From contig CM056376.1 in the NCBI GenBank assembly GCA_029718625.1, positions 123,059,767 through 123,123,766 of the forward strand: a stretch of 64,000 bases of DNA, in the 5' to 3' direction. Position 1 is the stretch's first letter; the number at the start of each line of letters is the position of its first letter. Below, piece after piece: positions 46,816 to 58,483 of this stretch. The notes beneath the pieces are model-generated. The model searched no databases and was not told the DNA's origin. It saw only the letters and a list, made by a program, of their open reading frames with translations. The translations under genes were made by a program, and so were the position numbers. The DNA is from Synaphobranchus kaupii (taxonomy: Eukaryota; Chordata; Actinopteri; Anguilliformes; Synaphobranchidae).

Positions 46816-47757
46816 GGTCTGTTCATGGCTAGAGGCCCATATACCCATTAGCTAAAAACTGCACTGAGTTTCTCTGATCTTCTTACAGCTAGTAAACCAG
46901 ATTTGATTCCAACCACCTCCTCCTATTTCTTTTTAGTAATCTTTATACTTTAGAGTTGAACTGACAATTTTCAAATAAATCTTTTGAATCCCATCTATAA
47001 AGCACGAGTCACCACTGAACTGCACATGCCAGTCCACTGATGGGCCAAGTGGAATATCAGTAGTGATTGTTACATCACCGTTGGAATTCTCTTAACTGAA
47101 CAGCAATCGAGTTCTAGAACACTGACTTATAATTTTGAAAATAATAATAAATAAATTCCAAACTTCATACGGTTGAGGAGGGGATTTCCCTGCTTCTGCT
47201 CTCATCAGGCATAGCCTAACGTTACCTTTTTAACGTCTGCTTTTTTCAATGGATTTGTTTGTGCTGTTTATTGTTATTAATGTGTTTTTATATTAATTAT
47301 CTCATTAAGTGACTATAGTCTAACACTAGAATCAAACCTGCGGCAGCTAGCTATAGCCCAAGATCAGGAATCTGTAGTACCCTTCTAACTAAACTCTAGC
47401 CTACAAAGCTTTATCCAACAAACACGTTCTATGTTATTAATAGCATCGGGAACCCCCTCTCCGTTTTGTTCACAATTCGCACACTGCGTTTATATATGTA
47501 TATAGAATTTATAGCAGTATTACTGTTGTATGAATAACTGCATAAACAGCGCTGGATTAGGCAGTCTCAGGGAAGGAGATAAAAGAGATTACTGCCCAAT
47601 ATAGCTGCTGATAAGAAAACTCACTGACCGCTGAGAGCCATTTAGGTGCGTTCTTGTTGTGTGTTTTGATCTGGTTGTTTTCCTGGCAGGCTGTTGCCAG
47701 TGGAGCCTAATGTATTGATTGGATTGGAGACTGTCTCAGACTCCCCCTCCCTTCCAA
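46816..47757. other. Unannotated non-coding stretch
   Basis: Nothing recognisable. Confidence 0.5.
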
Positions 47758-47764
47758 CCCCCCC

Positions 47765-47795
<31 letters not shown>

Positions 47796-47801
47796 ACACA
47801 C
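47758..47801. repeat. C-run joined to (CA)n
   Basis: About 24 C followed by about 10 CA units. The G-rich complementary strand could form quadruplex structure, and length here is prone to sequencing error. Confidence 0.93.
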
Positions 47802-49362
47802 CCTCTCTCTTTGTGGCAGCAATTGGTCTAGCCTGAAAACTGATATTTTTATGTGTGTGTTCTTAGTTTCATGATGGGATGAATGCTGCATCAGCAGATG
47901 CAGGTGTGGGCTCCAATTATCTTTTAGCTGCTTTGCTTCGCTTCTCGTTGCGTCTGCAGGCAGTCGCCTGTTTACCACTGCCCATCGGGTTGCCTTGTGA
48001 ATAACTACCGCACAATCTGAGAATCTTGACAATTGTACTATCGCCTTTTTTAAATGAATGGTCCTGCTCTATACCAATCACATTCAAATGGGTTTTGTTT
48101 GTAATGCATGATAGCTTTCACTAGACTGTAGCAGGCAGATGATGGCGTGGGACCTGTACTTGAACTTTAAAAGCCACTGTCCAGTTTAAAAAAATGTTAA
48201 ATAATGCTCATGTAATTCTCAATGAAGATGCTCTAAAGATGCTAGCATTGTTGGCTACTTAATGCTGATTGGCTGAGCATGATCATGACTAAAAAGTAGT
48301 ATACATCAGCAGAATTCTGCAGCGAGAAATTTAATGAAAAGCACTGGGTCTATTGCAGCGTGCCTTCAAGTTGGAAACTAGCACGGGATTTTCTCAAGAC
48401 TTTCCAAATTTCCTGGATGTAGATCAAGATCGAGACCAAATTTCCTTACTCTCGATTGCAGCATGCTCTCAAACTCGTTAGTATATTCCCATGGTAATCC
48501 CGATTGCAGCATGCCTTAACCGCCACCTAGAGGATAGTAAAGTTGAATACTACAAAAACCTGCTGCTAACCAGGTTTTACAAGAGACTAAGGAAAATACA
48601 GGAAAATAATCGCAAATCTTTATTGCCCATCTTTATTACTTCATCCACATCTGCAACTGACTATGAAAAATATGTATTTTGTTGCAATGACAACAACTAA
48701 TAAATGCGCTGTATAAAATTAGCCCAGGTCAAATATTATATTCTGTGCTTTTTCTGTGCCTACACCTTTCAAACTCTCGGAACTCTGCTCAGGAGCATGC
48801 ACACAGTGCTGGGGAAAACAGGAACACTGAACTACAGAATGAGCCGGAGACTTGCTGGGGACCAGCTGGTACAGAAGTCCAATTGAACGCTGCAATCAAG
48901 ACCTCCCTCAACTTAATACGCAACGAACCCCATGCTAGTATGGTTCTTTGGAACCCTGTCTTAATACACAGCTGCATACTAAAAACTGAAGGCACGCTTC
49001 AATCCACCCCCTATGATTATCACTGATGTCTGTAATGCTAGCATACAGAAAGTCCTGGCCTAGTCATAGAGCAATCCATACACGTACTTAGATGCAAATG
49101 GCCACTCAGCTTCATCAAATGCAAAGAAACATTAATCTGATATAAAATTTGGAAACAATTGTTGTTGTTCTCATTAAAGATCGATTAAAGCCTTTACGTG
49201 TGCCTGTCAGTCTACATGGTCATGAGACCAATGGGGTACCAATATGTTTTTATGTTTTTATTTTATTTTATGTACTTCCTTTCTGATTCTCCCTTTTTTA
49301 TTTATAGAATTAATGTCCATTTGAGGCACGGAATTAGAAAAAGGTTGAAAAGAAACAGTTAT

Positions 49363-49363
<1 letters not shown>
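47802..49363. other. Unannotated non-coding stretch
   Basis: ATTGCAGC(A/G)TGC occurs three times (about 48352, 48457 and 48503), suggesting a small diverged duplication. Frames at 48491-49026 are not recognisable. Confidence 0.45.
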
Positions 49364-49401
<38 letters not shown>

Positions 49402-49490
49402 AATAATACATATATTTTTAAATATTTTTTATTAACTTATCCCTCTCCAAAGGTGATTTACATACATATATATATATATATATATATGTA
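49364..49490. repeat. TTA and TA microsatellites
   Basis: TTA units at 49366-49408 and a TA run at about 49463-49486. Confidence 0.92.
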
Positions 49491-49499
49491 CACCAGAGA

Positions 49500-49948
49500 T
49501 GCAGATCATGTGACATAAATCATCAATCCATTACTCTGATCCCTCCTCAACAGAGTTATTTATTTTTTTTGGCCCGTTTTGATTAACAGGTGAGCGGTTT
49601 AGGGTGCGAACCCGGGATGATTCATATCATGGTGATTTAAGGTCGGCCAGAGCCAGGCGGCTATCCATCATTGTAATACTGAGCTCGTGGGGCAGGGGGC
49701 TTGACAGGAGCCCCTTTGGAATTTATAAGCCCTTCGCTCAATTCAAGGTCGCGCCGCCACCGCCTGGTGGCCAAATTGGCACCTCATAGATGTGGGAAAA
49801 ATTACGCGCTCAATGGGTCCTCGCAATTCAGGTGATATAAGGCCAGTTCAGGAGTGTTTCCCCTCTTCCATCTTCCTGTCCCACCAAACTGCCTCCAACC
49901 CACCCAAAAATAGGCCACTAGGGACCGTCCTAAGAGACCCGCCTTACC
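49500..49948. promoter_or_regulatory. Candidate conserved non-coding cluster, part 1
   Basis: This starts an island of GC-richer unique sequence with homeodomain-type sites (TGACATAAATCATCAATCCA, TTTTGATTAACAGG) and no long frames. The abrupt shift from AT-rich simple repeats to this texture suggests a regulatory island. Confidence 0.28.
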
Positions 49949-50036
49949 CGAAGGAAGTCCCAAAATCCACCGAAGGAAGTCCTAAAATCCACCGAAGGAA
50001 GTCCTAAAATCCCCCGAAAGAAGTCCCAAAATCCGC
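49949..50036. repeat. 22-bp x 4 tandem repeat
   Basis: Four exact-length 22-bp units starting CGAAGGAAGTCC at 49949, 49971, 49993 and 50015. There are one to three differences between neighbours. GGAAGT is the core of ETS-family binding sites, so the array presents four ETS-like sites at 22-bp (about two helical turns) spacing. Confidence 0.92.
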
Positions 50037-50710
50037 GAGATCTGCTTTTCTTTAAAAGCCATCTTTGAGCCGTTTCCTCTCTTTATTTATGAATTCAGTG
50101 CCATAAAACCGGCAGCTGTGAGGAAGGGTTGGGATTTGGGCAGGCCCTTTATGTACATAATGAAGTTGCAAAGTAAAAAAATAAAAAAAAAACGGCCACG
50201 CGCGTCCCCACGGAAACCTATCGATAAATCGCCCCTGGATGTGGGCGCCGCTTTACGGCACTTGCCGCCGAGCAGCGGAGGCCTGATTCACAGCGTCCCG
50301 TTTTTTTATTTTTATTTTTTAACGGGATCCTGGTGAGCGGGGTGAGCCCAACATGGAGAAATTTGCTTTCCACTCCCACGGAACACCTGTCACCGATGGT
50401 CTGGGTGCGCCCGTTCGCTAACGACGGCGGCTGAGGCTCGTTAAAGCACGCTCGATCACAGGGGAGGGGTGCGTTCGGAAGACGCGCCGCTCAAATTAAA
50501 ACTGCGTCCATATGAGGAGGCTGGAGCTGAAATGGGGAGGTGTAAATAAAAATCCAATTTTCAATGAATATTTAACACCTCAGACGACGGCGCGGACCGT
50601 AATGTGTGCTTTTATGATGACAAAATCAAAAATACATCTGAGGTCTTCTCTGGGAAGATCTCTGGGAGGGGCTGGACATGCAGATCCCTCGGAGCACTGC
50701 CACTGGAGTT
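50037..50710. promoter_or_regulatory. Candidate conserved non-coding cluster, part 2
   Basis: Continuation of the island. The block 50505-50665 combines CCATATGAGG, a TGTAAATAAAAATCCAATTT forkhead/homeodomain-like stretch, AATGAATATTTAACACC and TTTTATGATGACAAAATCAA in non-repetitive DNA. This looks like a vertebrate developmental enhancer. No sequence match was made. Confidence 0.3.
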
Positions 50711-51121
50711 GAAGGTACGAACAGTTTAAGGTATTAATATTCATATCAAAAGCACATGGTCCTAATCTTGTTCATTGTCAGTTTTCTCAATACAAAAATG
50801 CAAGTTTCACCGGTTGCATTTATTCAATCGTTAAGGTCTCCCTTTCTTAAGGTCTTTGACCTCTCTTATTCCCTAGTGGTGGAGAGACCTGACCTCTGAC
50901 ATATAATACACCATTCCCTTGCAATCCCTTGTCACCTCCTGTACACAGTGCTATACTTTCCTTCTGCTAAGCATGCTTCTTGCTACAATTTACAGTCAGT
51001 TTGCTGAATACTGTCCATTAACTTTTAAATAACCTATAACATAGGCCTTTGCCTTCTCATTATGATAATGCTAATGATTAAAATATTCCTATTCATACTT
51101 CATACTACTAGTACAATTATG
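50711..51121. other. Unannotated non-coding stretch
   Basis: Nothing recognisable. Confidence 0.5.
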
Positions 51122-51212
51122 CTTCTTCTTCTTCTTCTTCTTCTTCTTCCCCTTCTTCTTCTTATTATTCTTCTTCTTCCCCTTCTTTTTTTTCTTATTA
51201 TAATTATTGATG

Positions 51213-51249
<37 letters not shown>

Positions 51250-51268
51250 TAATAATAATAATTATTAT
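51122..51268. repeat. Compound CTT / TAA microsatellite
   Basis: CTT units at 51122-51190, interrupted by CCC, then TAA units at 51209-51268. The long hydrophobic and asparagine-rich frames here are artefacts. Confidence 0.94.
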
Positions 51269-51849
51269 TTTTTTTTTATACCATCAAGTCAAGTGTATTA
51301 AAATCACGCTGTCACCCCTACTTATGTATTCATATCATAATCTCAACCAAAATAAAATGAGTAAATGCTCATTTAAACAACAATTAGCACATTTAAATTA
51401 CATTGTGAAGCAATTTGTTGATTTTACACATGCATGCCAAAGTTAATATTATGGAAGTTTTCACTGACAATTTAAATATGACTAATAGTTCAGTGATTAA
51501 AGGGAAACAGAGGACTGGGGCTGCTGTTTGCTTTTCTGCTTCTTGTTTTGGACAGGATTTGGGTGCCTAATTGTACCGTGATGTAAATAAGATGTAATAA
51601 GCCATAATGCACAGTAATGAATAATAATTAAATGAACCAGAGCATCGAAGGGAATTAAAAGTGGTTATCTGGCTGGCAGCTGAATGCAAGTTTGGCGAGA
51701 TTTTTTCTTGGCTTAATTTGGCAGATCTATAAATGTCTAAAAGCAAAATAATAGTTTGTAATGGATGCAATCAGTATGCAGTCAGGACGTGTCCTTTGGT
51801 TCTTGGTAAGAATAGTTAACTTCCATTAGTGCTTTCGTGATGTTGCGTG
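51269..51849. other. Unannotated non-coding stretch
   Basis: AT-rich, with no recognisable feature. Confidence 0.5.
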
Positions 51850-51996
51850 TGCACTCACTGGTCTGAGAATGTTCTTCTCCAGTTCTGGCACCATTGCTCA
51901 TATAAATCAAGTGAATGCATTGTATGTTATCTTATATTGAAAGCCACTTTGGATAAGAGCATCTGCTCAATGACTGTATTGCGATGTAATGCAACG
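51850..51996 (+). mobile_element. L2/UnaL2-type 3' tail of a fish SINE or LINE
   Basis: The core CCACTTTGGATAAGAGCATC is followed by TGCTCAATGACTGTA and TGTAATG tail units. The CTTT-GGATA-AGAG stem-loop is the recognition element at the 3' end of eel UnaL2 and of SINEs that borrow its reverse transcriptase. The preceding 90 bp is probably part of the SINE body, but the tRNA head is missing or unrecognisable. Confidence 0.72.
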
Positions 51997-52014
51997 CTTA
52001 CAATTATCTGAATG

Positions 52015-52190
52015 CCACATACCGCAGCTGGAAAGACTGTAGCCACCGGACAGGATGCCCGGGCGGTGTGACAAATGAGGGGTTATCACTGGCCTTAATT
52101 AAACCTTTATGAGACGTGATTTCAACTTCACAGATAGCATGCGATGCTGCTCCTGGAGGTGAGATCACAAAGTGGTGAAGCAGTTGGTTT
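52015..52190. promoter_or_regulatory. Candidate conserved non-coding element
   Basis: A balanced-composition, non-repetitive block with GGCCTTAATTAAACC and CCACCGGACAGGATGCCCGG. The inference rests on texture only. Confidence 0.2.
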
Positions 52191-53150
52191 GTATTACGCG
52201 GGTGGGACAGGCGTTTTAGCCTCTAGGAAGGAAGGCCATTCAAAACCGCTTCAGTAAATATCAGGTTGTACAAATGAATGACGTATAAACTGTGTCTTCA
52301 ACTCTGTAAATCACCCTGAATGAGGATTTCGGCTTAGGCTAAATGTATAATGCAAATGTAGTAAATGTATAATGTATTATTGAGTCTCAGTTCCCGCAAA
52401 CAAAACTGTGCCATCGATATATTGACACGAGTCAAAGAGGAAGGTCTCTTCAACACTCTGTTTTGTTCGTATGAGCCAGAGCATTTGCCTTGTTTGAAAC
52501 TCTTAATGGTTTAATATAGGAGTGACCCAATCAGCTTTTAATAACAATTATAATGACCAGTCCCTTTCTTTGCATAATCTGCTCTATATATGGATGCACA
52601 GTGTTTTATACAGCATATTTATACAGCATATTCCCCGGCTTCAGTTTCCCAGATCACTTAAACACATGCACACTCCTGTCGAGTTTCAGCTCTAAATCAT
52701 ATGTACCATGAAGCATAAATCAGCCAGTTGCCTGCTTCTCCAATTTGTTAAGAAAATAAATGATATTGTTTTTTTTTTCTTTTTTTGTACAGCGTGGAGC
52801 ATAAATATCATTTAAACGTGGTAGTTTGAGAGGGGGAGGGAGAGGGATTGGTAGAGGAGAAATAAATGCTTGAGTCACAGTGCGTGGAAAAAAAAACCTC
52901 CAAACATTCTTGCCACGTTCAATGCTTTATTGCTTGCTCTTAGCATCGCCTTTCTCGGCTGGTCGGAGACCACAATGAAACCGCATGGAACATCCCAATG
53001 TCCTTATCCAGCGATTTTCCTTTCCCGGACCAAGAGATTATCTCAGTCTCCTGGGTACAGCAGGTTGGACATACTGTACCTAACCATTTATGTGATACCT
53101 TCACATGGCAATTACCGGCTTAAGGGACCAACTTCAAACCATACATAGGC
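52191..53150. other. Unannotated non-coding stretch
   Basis: A small direct duplication (TTTATACAGCATA at about 52607 and 52619). No gene. Confidence 0.45.
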
Positions 53151-53520
53151 TTAAAAAGAGGTGAGCCTCGCTTTAAAAAAAATTAAAAGTCTGTTGTTGA
53201 AGGGGACTTGGACTGGCCGCCCGGCCGGCGGCCGCAGAAGACAGGACACAGGTTTGTTTGTTGCAGCTATCGATTGAAAATCGCTCTTGAGACCCTCGAT
53301 CGACGGCTGTGGCAATCTGTTCACAATGGAAGGGGGAAAAAAAACAAAAACGTCGTATTGCGGAATACTTAAGGCCGTCTGTAACGATGGCGCTGCCCCG
53401 CCGCCCGCCACGTTGATGCCTCAGAGGGATGACCACGCTATGATCTTTCAGGCACCGTGGGGTTTTTTTGATACAAATGCTTGCTCGTTTAGCCTTTCAG
53501 TTTTGCATTGATTTGGCCAG
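53151..53520. promoter_or_regulatory. GC-rich island, candidate regulatory element
   Basis: GGCCGCCCGGCCGGCGGCCG at about 53216-53235 is a CpG-dense palindromic core, unusual in this AT-rich window. Frames on both strands are artefacts of low stop density. It could be a small CpG island or a conserved element. Confidence 0.28.
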
Positions 53521-53799
53521 GAAAGGCAGAGAGATTACCAGCTCAGCCGGTTACTGTAAACACATTACAGGGCCCAACCTGTGCTCCCTGCAGCACAAGC
53601 CTTCTCTACTAGGGCTGTTCTGTCCAATCTAGAATTGTATCAGTAAAGTCCTGCTTGTGCATCAGTGAGAAATTATGGGTCTGAATCTTTTTCTCCCCAC
53701 TGCAACACAAACGGCGTGGGACAATGACCCTGGCCTGAATTCAATCAGTGGTTTGTCCTCGACTTTGACTTCCAAAAAATAAGTTTTGTTTTTCTTCAC

Positions 53800-53845
53800 A
53801 AATACAGCTTAGAAAGTTAACTAAGCTATTTTCTAAGCTGTATTT
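53800..53845. repeat. Perfect 16-bp hairpin
   Basis: AAATACAGCTTAGAAA at 53800-53815 is exactly reverse-complementary to 53830-53845, with a 14-bp loop that itself contains TTAACTAAGCTA. A very compact, strong stem. Confidence 0.88.
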
Positions 53846-55248
53846 CTGAAAATCTGATGATAGCTGTATTGGTTGTCAAACTTAAGAAAAAAAATGCTGA
53901 TTTGTTGTTTGAATCCAGGCCCATGATTGTGTCAAAACACACATTCTCATTATTCGTACAAAGACTGATATTTCCTCTATATTTGAATGAGGAAACGCAC
54001 TGTACAACCAAGGTTTATGGTTCCTGGACTTCAAACATCACAAATATTCCTGCTGTGGCTTTCATAAGGGCGATTTGGGTGTGTTTTCCTTTTTCTTAAT
54101 TCTAATGCCTTGTATTTCCCATTGAACAATTTGTTGTTAGTATTGTGTGTTCTGGGTCTTGTACTTGATTAGTCAACATTTTTTATTGTACAGTATAATA
54201 CAAAATAAATATAATACAACATCATTTATTGTACAGTATAAAATGAAAAATCAAAGCTGGGTATAAATTAAAATGGATTAAATGTGGCAGCCTGGATTTC
54301 TGAATTCAGAGGTAAGCCCTAAACAAATGTGTGTAGTGCAAGCAGATGTGGGTGGGACCCACGCAGTTGTAAATTGCACTATACAAATGTAACAGTCAAC
54401 GTGGCTGCAGACTTACTACTGTCTTGCAAACAAATCCATTTTTAGTAGGTTGAACAAATAAAGTGAAGCTTGAACATAATTTCCTGCTTGGAGCAGGTTT
54501 TGTTCTTGTTTCTGTTGTGGCCACGTCAGGCTGAGTTACAGAGCTAGTTGTCACTAAGTACTCAGACTGACGTGTCCACGGGAGCAAGGACAGCAACAGC
54601 AGACACAAAAACAAAACCTACTCCAAATAGCAGCAATGCTAATGTGAATGCTTATTTTCTTGCGCATTCACACTGAAGCTCATTGGCTAAATATGTCCAG
54701 GGAGAGACTGAGCTAATCATCTGAAACACACATCTAGAAACAATACCTTTTGTTTTCCTCTGCACTCACTGATCAGCACAATGGGCTGCATTTGTTTTCA
54801 TATTAATCCTAAAATGAGGTTTCTCACAACATGGAAGTGCTTCACTGGAACACAATGGCTCGGAGCTTATGACACTGAAAATCAACTTGTGAAACTGACA
54901 AAAAAAAAATGCGAAGCTGTCCATATTTACTATTCATTATTAGCTGCCGGTTCAGGAATATCTAACACGTCAGGATCATTTTAATCAGTTGGTCTGTAAA
55001 AAGTTTCATGTTTGTCATTTATTTTTTGTTTTTCATCGTGTTGTCTCTCTATTCCTGTGGTCTCAGCCCAGATCTGTTTAGGCTAAAATCAATGTTAGTA
55101 AATTAGATTTTAAATAAGCTCTGAATCCAAACGCATAATCACAGCCCCCTAGCAGAACTGAAGGTCATTATGCTGTTCACGTGACTAGCTTCTATAGTTA
55201 AGGTGGCTGTAGCCTACTTTTGAATTTCATGCAACAAAGTGTTATGCG
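53846..55248. other. Unannotated non-coding stretch
   Basis: A short direct repeat (TTTATTGTACAGTATAA at about 54182 and 54225). No recognisable gene. Confidence 0.45.
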
Positions 55249-55272
55249 CACACACACACACACACACACACT
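55249..55272. repeat. (CA)n microsatellite
   Basis: About 12 CA units. Confidence 0.93.
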
Positions 55273-55429
55273 TCCCGCATATTTGCGAGAAACTTCATCC
55301 CTCAGACATACAATTCTTCAAAGCCCTGATGTGTCAAACTGTCAAGCTATTGACTTACATTTTGGGGGGAGCATTGGGGGGATTGGTGGGTTTGGGGGGT
55401 TAGAGATTAGGGGGGGGTCAGAAATATCG

Positions 55430-55760
55430 ATTTAGTGTGCAATGTGACGTATGCACATAGTCCCTGACAGAGTGTGTAGCGGGGGCCGAACTGGCCAGGG
55501 GCAGCGTGATTCATTAGACATCCCGAGTGCTCTTATGAGGGAGCACATTAGGCGCCCGTCGCCTGTTCTCTGAAATTGAAAAGAGCTGGCACTGGGGAGG
55601 CTATTTCTCCCAACGCTCCCGAACCCATCCACCTCCCCCACCCCCTAAATCCAGCCTCAGCGGCTACTGCCTGAAAATTCGGTGCAAGACTAATTAAGAG
55701 AGTCCAGATTCATTTCAGTTTAGCTTACTGGGCTCATTTATATCTATAAAGGAAAATTAG
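55430..55760. promoter_or_regulatory. Candidate conserved non-coding element
   Basis: A non-repetitive GC-richer block followed by GACTAATTAAGAG. Flanked on the left by a G-run-rich stretch (55363-55418). Confidence 0.22.
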
Positions 55761-57379
55761 CTTCATATTAATGCAGTTCTTGACACTGTATTAAAATAAA
55801 TAATAATAAGAAAATTCAAAAAAAACCTACTAAGTATATAAAATAAGGATTTCAGACTGATGGTGTCCACAGCAGCATCACAGGTTTTTGGTATTAATTC
55901 CGAGTTGCTCCAGCTGTCAATCACTGGTGGGTTGAAAGGCATATTTAAAGCCTTGTTGGTCACAGGAGGTCCAATTGTTAATATACATTGATACACTGTT
56001 ATTTGGAGGGTAGAGTTAATCATGTAGATATTGATTGTCCATGAAACGCACATAATTATACCCAACATGTCACGGCGTAAGAAACGAGATGATAAGGCTG
56101 GTGGATATTGCGTGAAAATGAAAGGAAGCAGAAGCCAGGCATGTAGCCTAATGCGAAAATTCATACTGGAAGCAGTTTGTGGCACCTGATTGACCCCCAA
56201 GTGATCAGTACTTTCATGCAAAAGGGAAGGGAATAATATGCATCTATCAAACACATCAGTGCAGCAATTTCTCAAAGGAGAGAACACATTTGTGAAGGAA
56301 TAGCTTCTCTAGCTTTATAGATTGATAACACCCTTCCATGCAGATCATGGTGCCAATGTTTCCTCTAAAAACAACATTTAAGGCTAAAAGCTGGGCTACT
56401 GATAGCTCTGGAAAGCGATGCCAGTAGTTTCATTATCAGTCTTTTTACAGCTGTCACTAAACCCGCATTTCCAAATGGAGCACAGAAATAATAGGCTACG
56501 ATATTTTCTAAGAAACACATTTCACGATGAAACCAGAGAAAGAATCTAAGTTTTTTCAGCTGTTTCAATGTCCATTACAAAGCACAATTGTATAACATAC
56601 GCTTCCATCAACGATTCATTTCCCAATATTAAAATAAGTGATTTATTCAGACATACTGTGGAATATATCCTATTTTGTTGCATTTCCACCGAATTATACT
56701 TTAATTTCAGATTGCAATGTACCCATGCAAGTAATGTTTTGGTCTCTGTTGAGTCCATGAAATGGTGTAATAAGGCATTACTACGGCTTGATTTTCTCCA
56801 GCACAAGGGCCAAACAGTTCTGCTGTCAAAAATAAGTAAATAAATAAAAATTAACAAAAAAAATAAAATCAAGATTAACCATTATCTCCTCAGAGCTCTG
56901 CATATTGAATATTTCTGTAGAGAGCATTCTTTCTCGCACCCTTTCACAAGAACTGATAGGAGTCCTTTCATTTCTGAAGAGTGCTAATGAGTAATGGCTA
57001 CAAGGACAGCAAATTTATTATCGGATATCAATCCTATTTTCTTCAGGACTTGAGTGCAAATTAGAACTGCTGTGTGCTGAAAACATTCCGAGTGCAGTGA
57101 AAGGGACTGCTTCAGGTGCGTTTACTGGCACACATTTGTTTGAAAATATTAACCAATCATGTCAAGCGCAGGGACTGGTCTTTAATGTTAAGACCCCTTA
57201 AGTAAAAGTACAAAAATGGCCATTTTTCTTCTTCTTCCTCCCACGAGTTCTGCCCTACCCACAAACCCACCCTATTTATAACCATAATAATTAACAAGAA
57301 TGTGCTGTTAAGTGGGAAAGGAAAGTCATGAACATGAATAACCCCCCTAATCTGTTGCTGGTGCACTGGAATGTTTTGC
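55761..57379. other. Unannotated non-coding stretch
   Basis: The 174-codon minus frame at 55763-56287 shows no domain or splice pattern that I recognise. Its AT-rich hydrophobic C-terminal half looks like chance. Nothing else seen. Confidence 0.45.
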
Positions 57380-57640
57380 GTTGGTGTTAATTATTGCTGT
57401 CTGATGGAATCCCGCTGAAAATCCATTAACACTTCGGCGGGTCCTACACTTGTCTTGTTGAGAAATGAAACATCACCTGGTGCAGGAAATGAAGCGTAGC
57501 AGAAATCTCCCGAGTCGCGCCGGCGTGTTGAACACGGCTCCCTTTCAGAGAGGGCCGCCGCCCCTTTATTGCCTTCATTGCAAGGCCTCGCCCTGGAGGA
57601 GCAGTCCCCACAACAGCTCGTTTTATTTATGTACTTATTT
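57380..57640. promoter_or_regulatory. Candidate conserved non-coding element
   Basis: It holds GCGTTGGTGTTAATTATTGC and CGAGTCGCGCCGGCG in a non-repetitive CpG-bearing block ending in AT-rich simple DNA. Inference from texture only. Confidence 0.24.
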
Positions 57641-57927
57641 ATTTATTTTGCACTTGTGTTCATATTGTATTGTGATATAGTATGACTGTGGGTTGCACTG
57701 AAATAAAATTAACTATTATAAAATTAACTAATAGTAATTTCCTGGTGGTGGTGATGACGAGCGAAAATACATTATCCTAATTATCGACAGTGTTTTTGTT
57801 TTTTTTCTCCTTAAAACAGACTGGTGTCCACGTGAATCCCCTGCTTGTAAACAACTCATAGAGTAGAATATGATTGAAGGTCATTTTGGAACATGATTTT
57901 GTTCATTTTTATATTTGGTACAGATAT
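57641..57927. other. Unannotated non-coding gap
   Basis: A direct repeat of AAAATTAACTA at about 57705 and 57720; otherwise nothing. Confidence 0.5.
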
Positions 57928-58010
57928 TGGCCCTCATTTATAACTCGTACGTTCTAATTTGATCGTATTTATGTGCACATTTTTGGATTCATCTAAATAA
58001 ACGTGGAGGA
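57928..58010. repeat. Fragment of the ATTGGGCCTCATT repeat family
   Basis: ATATTGGCCCTCATTTATAA corresponds to the reverse of the shared end of the repeats at 6466-6690 and 16588-16822. The downstream CGTACGTTC- and GTGCACA-rich part resembles a common fish repeat, but similarity is weak. Confidence 0.4.
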
Positions 58011-58043
58011 ATGATACGATTAAATCTCACAACAGCTCTTGAC

Positions 58044-58483
58044 ATTGCATACACTTTTTTTCCAGTGGCGAGGCAGAAACATTGCATACACTTTTTTCCA
58101 GTGGTGAGGCAGAAACATTGCATACACTTTTTTTCAGCGGCGAGGCTGAGACATTGCATACACTTTTTTCCAGCGGCGAGGCAGAGACATTACATACACT
58201 TTTTTCCAGTGGTGAGGCAGAAACATTGCATGCACTTTTTTTCAGCGGCGAGGCTGAGACATTGCATATACTTTTTTCCAGTGGTGAGGCAGAGACATTG
58301 CATACACTTTTTTCCAGTGGTGAGGCAGAGACATTGCATACACTTTTTTCCAGTGGTGAGGCAGAGACATTGCATACACTTTTTTCCAGTGGCGAGGCAG
58401 AGACATTGCATACACTTTTTTCCAGTGGCGAGGCAGAGACATTGCATACACTTTTTTCCAGCAGCGAGGCAGAGACATTGCAT
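58044..58483. repeat. 36-bp x 12 minisatellite
   Basis: Twelve units of 36 bp (the first is 37 bp) run from 58044 to 58476 and end in a partial copy at 58477-58483. The unit starts ATTGCATACACTTTTTTCCA and ends in a GAGGCAGAGAC-type block. Units 2-3 and 5-6 share the same pair of variants (GGTGAGGCAGAAAC then CGGCGAGGCTGAGAC), showing a local block duplication. Units 7-12 are nearly uniform and so more recently amplified. Because 36 is divisible by three and the unit lacks stops in several frames, overlapping frames stay open on both strands. These are artefacts of the repeat, not genes. Confidence 0.96.

Noticed and set aside
51062..51301. Leucine- and asparagine-rich frame
   Set aside because: Translation of CTT and TAA microsatellites.
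55763..56287. 174-codon minus frame as a gene
   Set aside because: No recognisable domain, and the C-terminal half is AT-rich hydrophobic translation typical of chance frames.
58044..58483. CRISPR-like regular array
   Set aside because: Units are directly adjacent with no unique spacers, and the window is vertebrate. It is a minisatellite.
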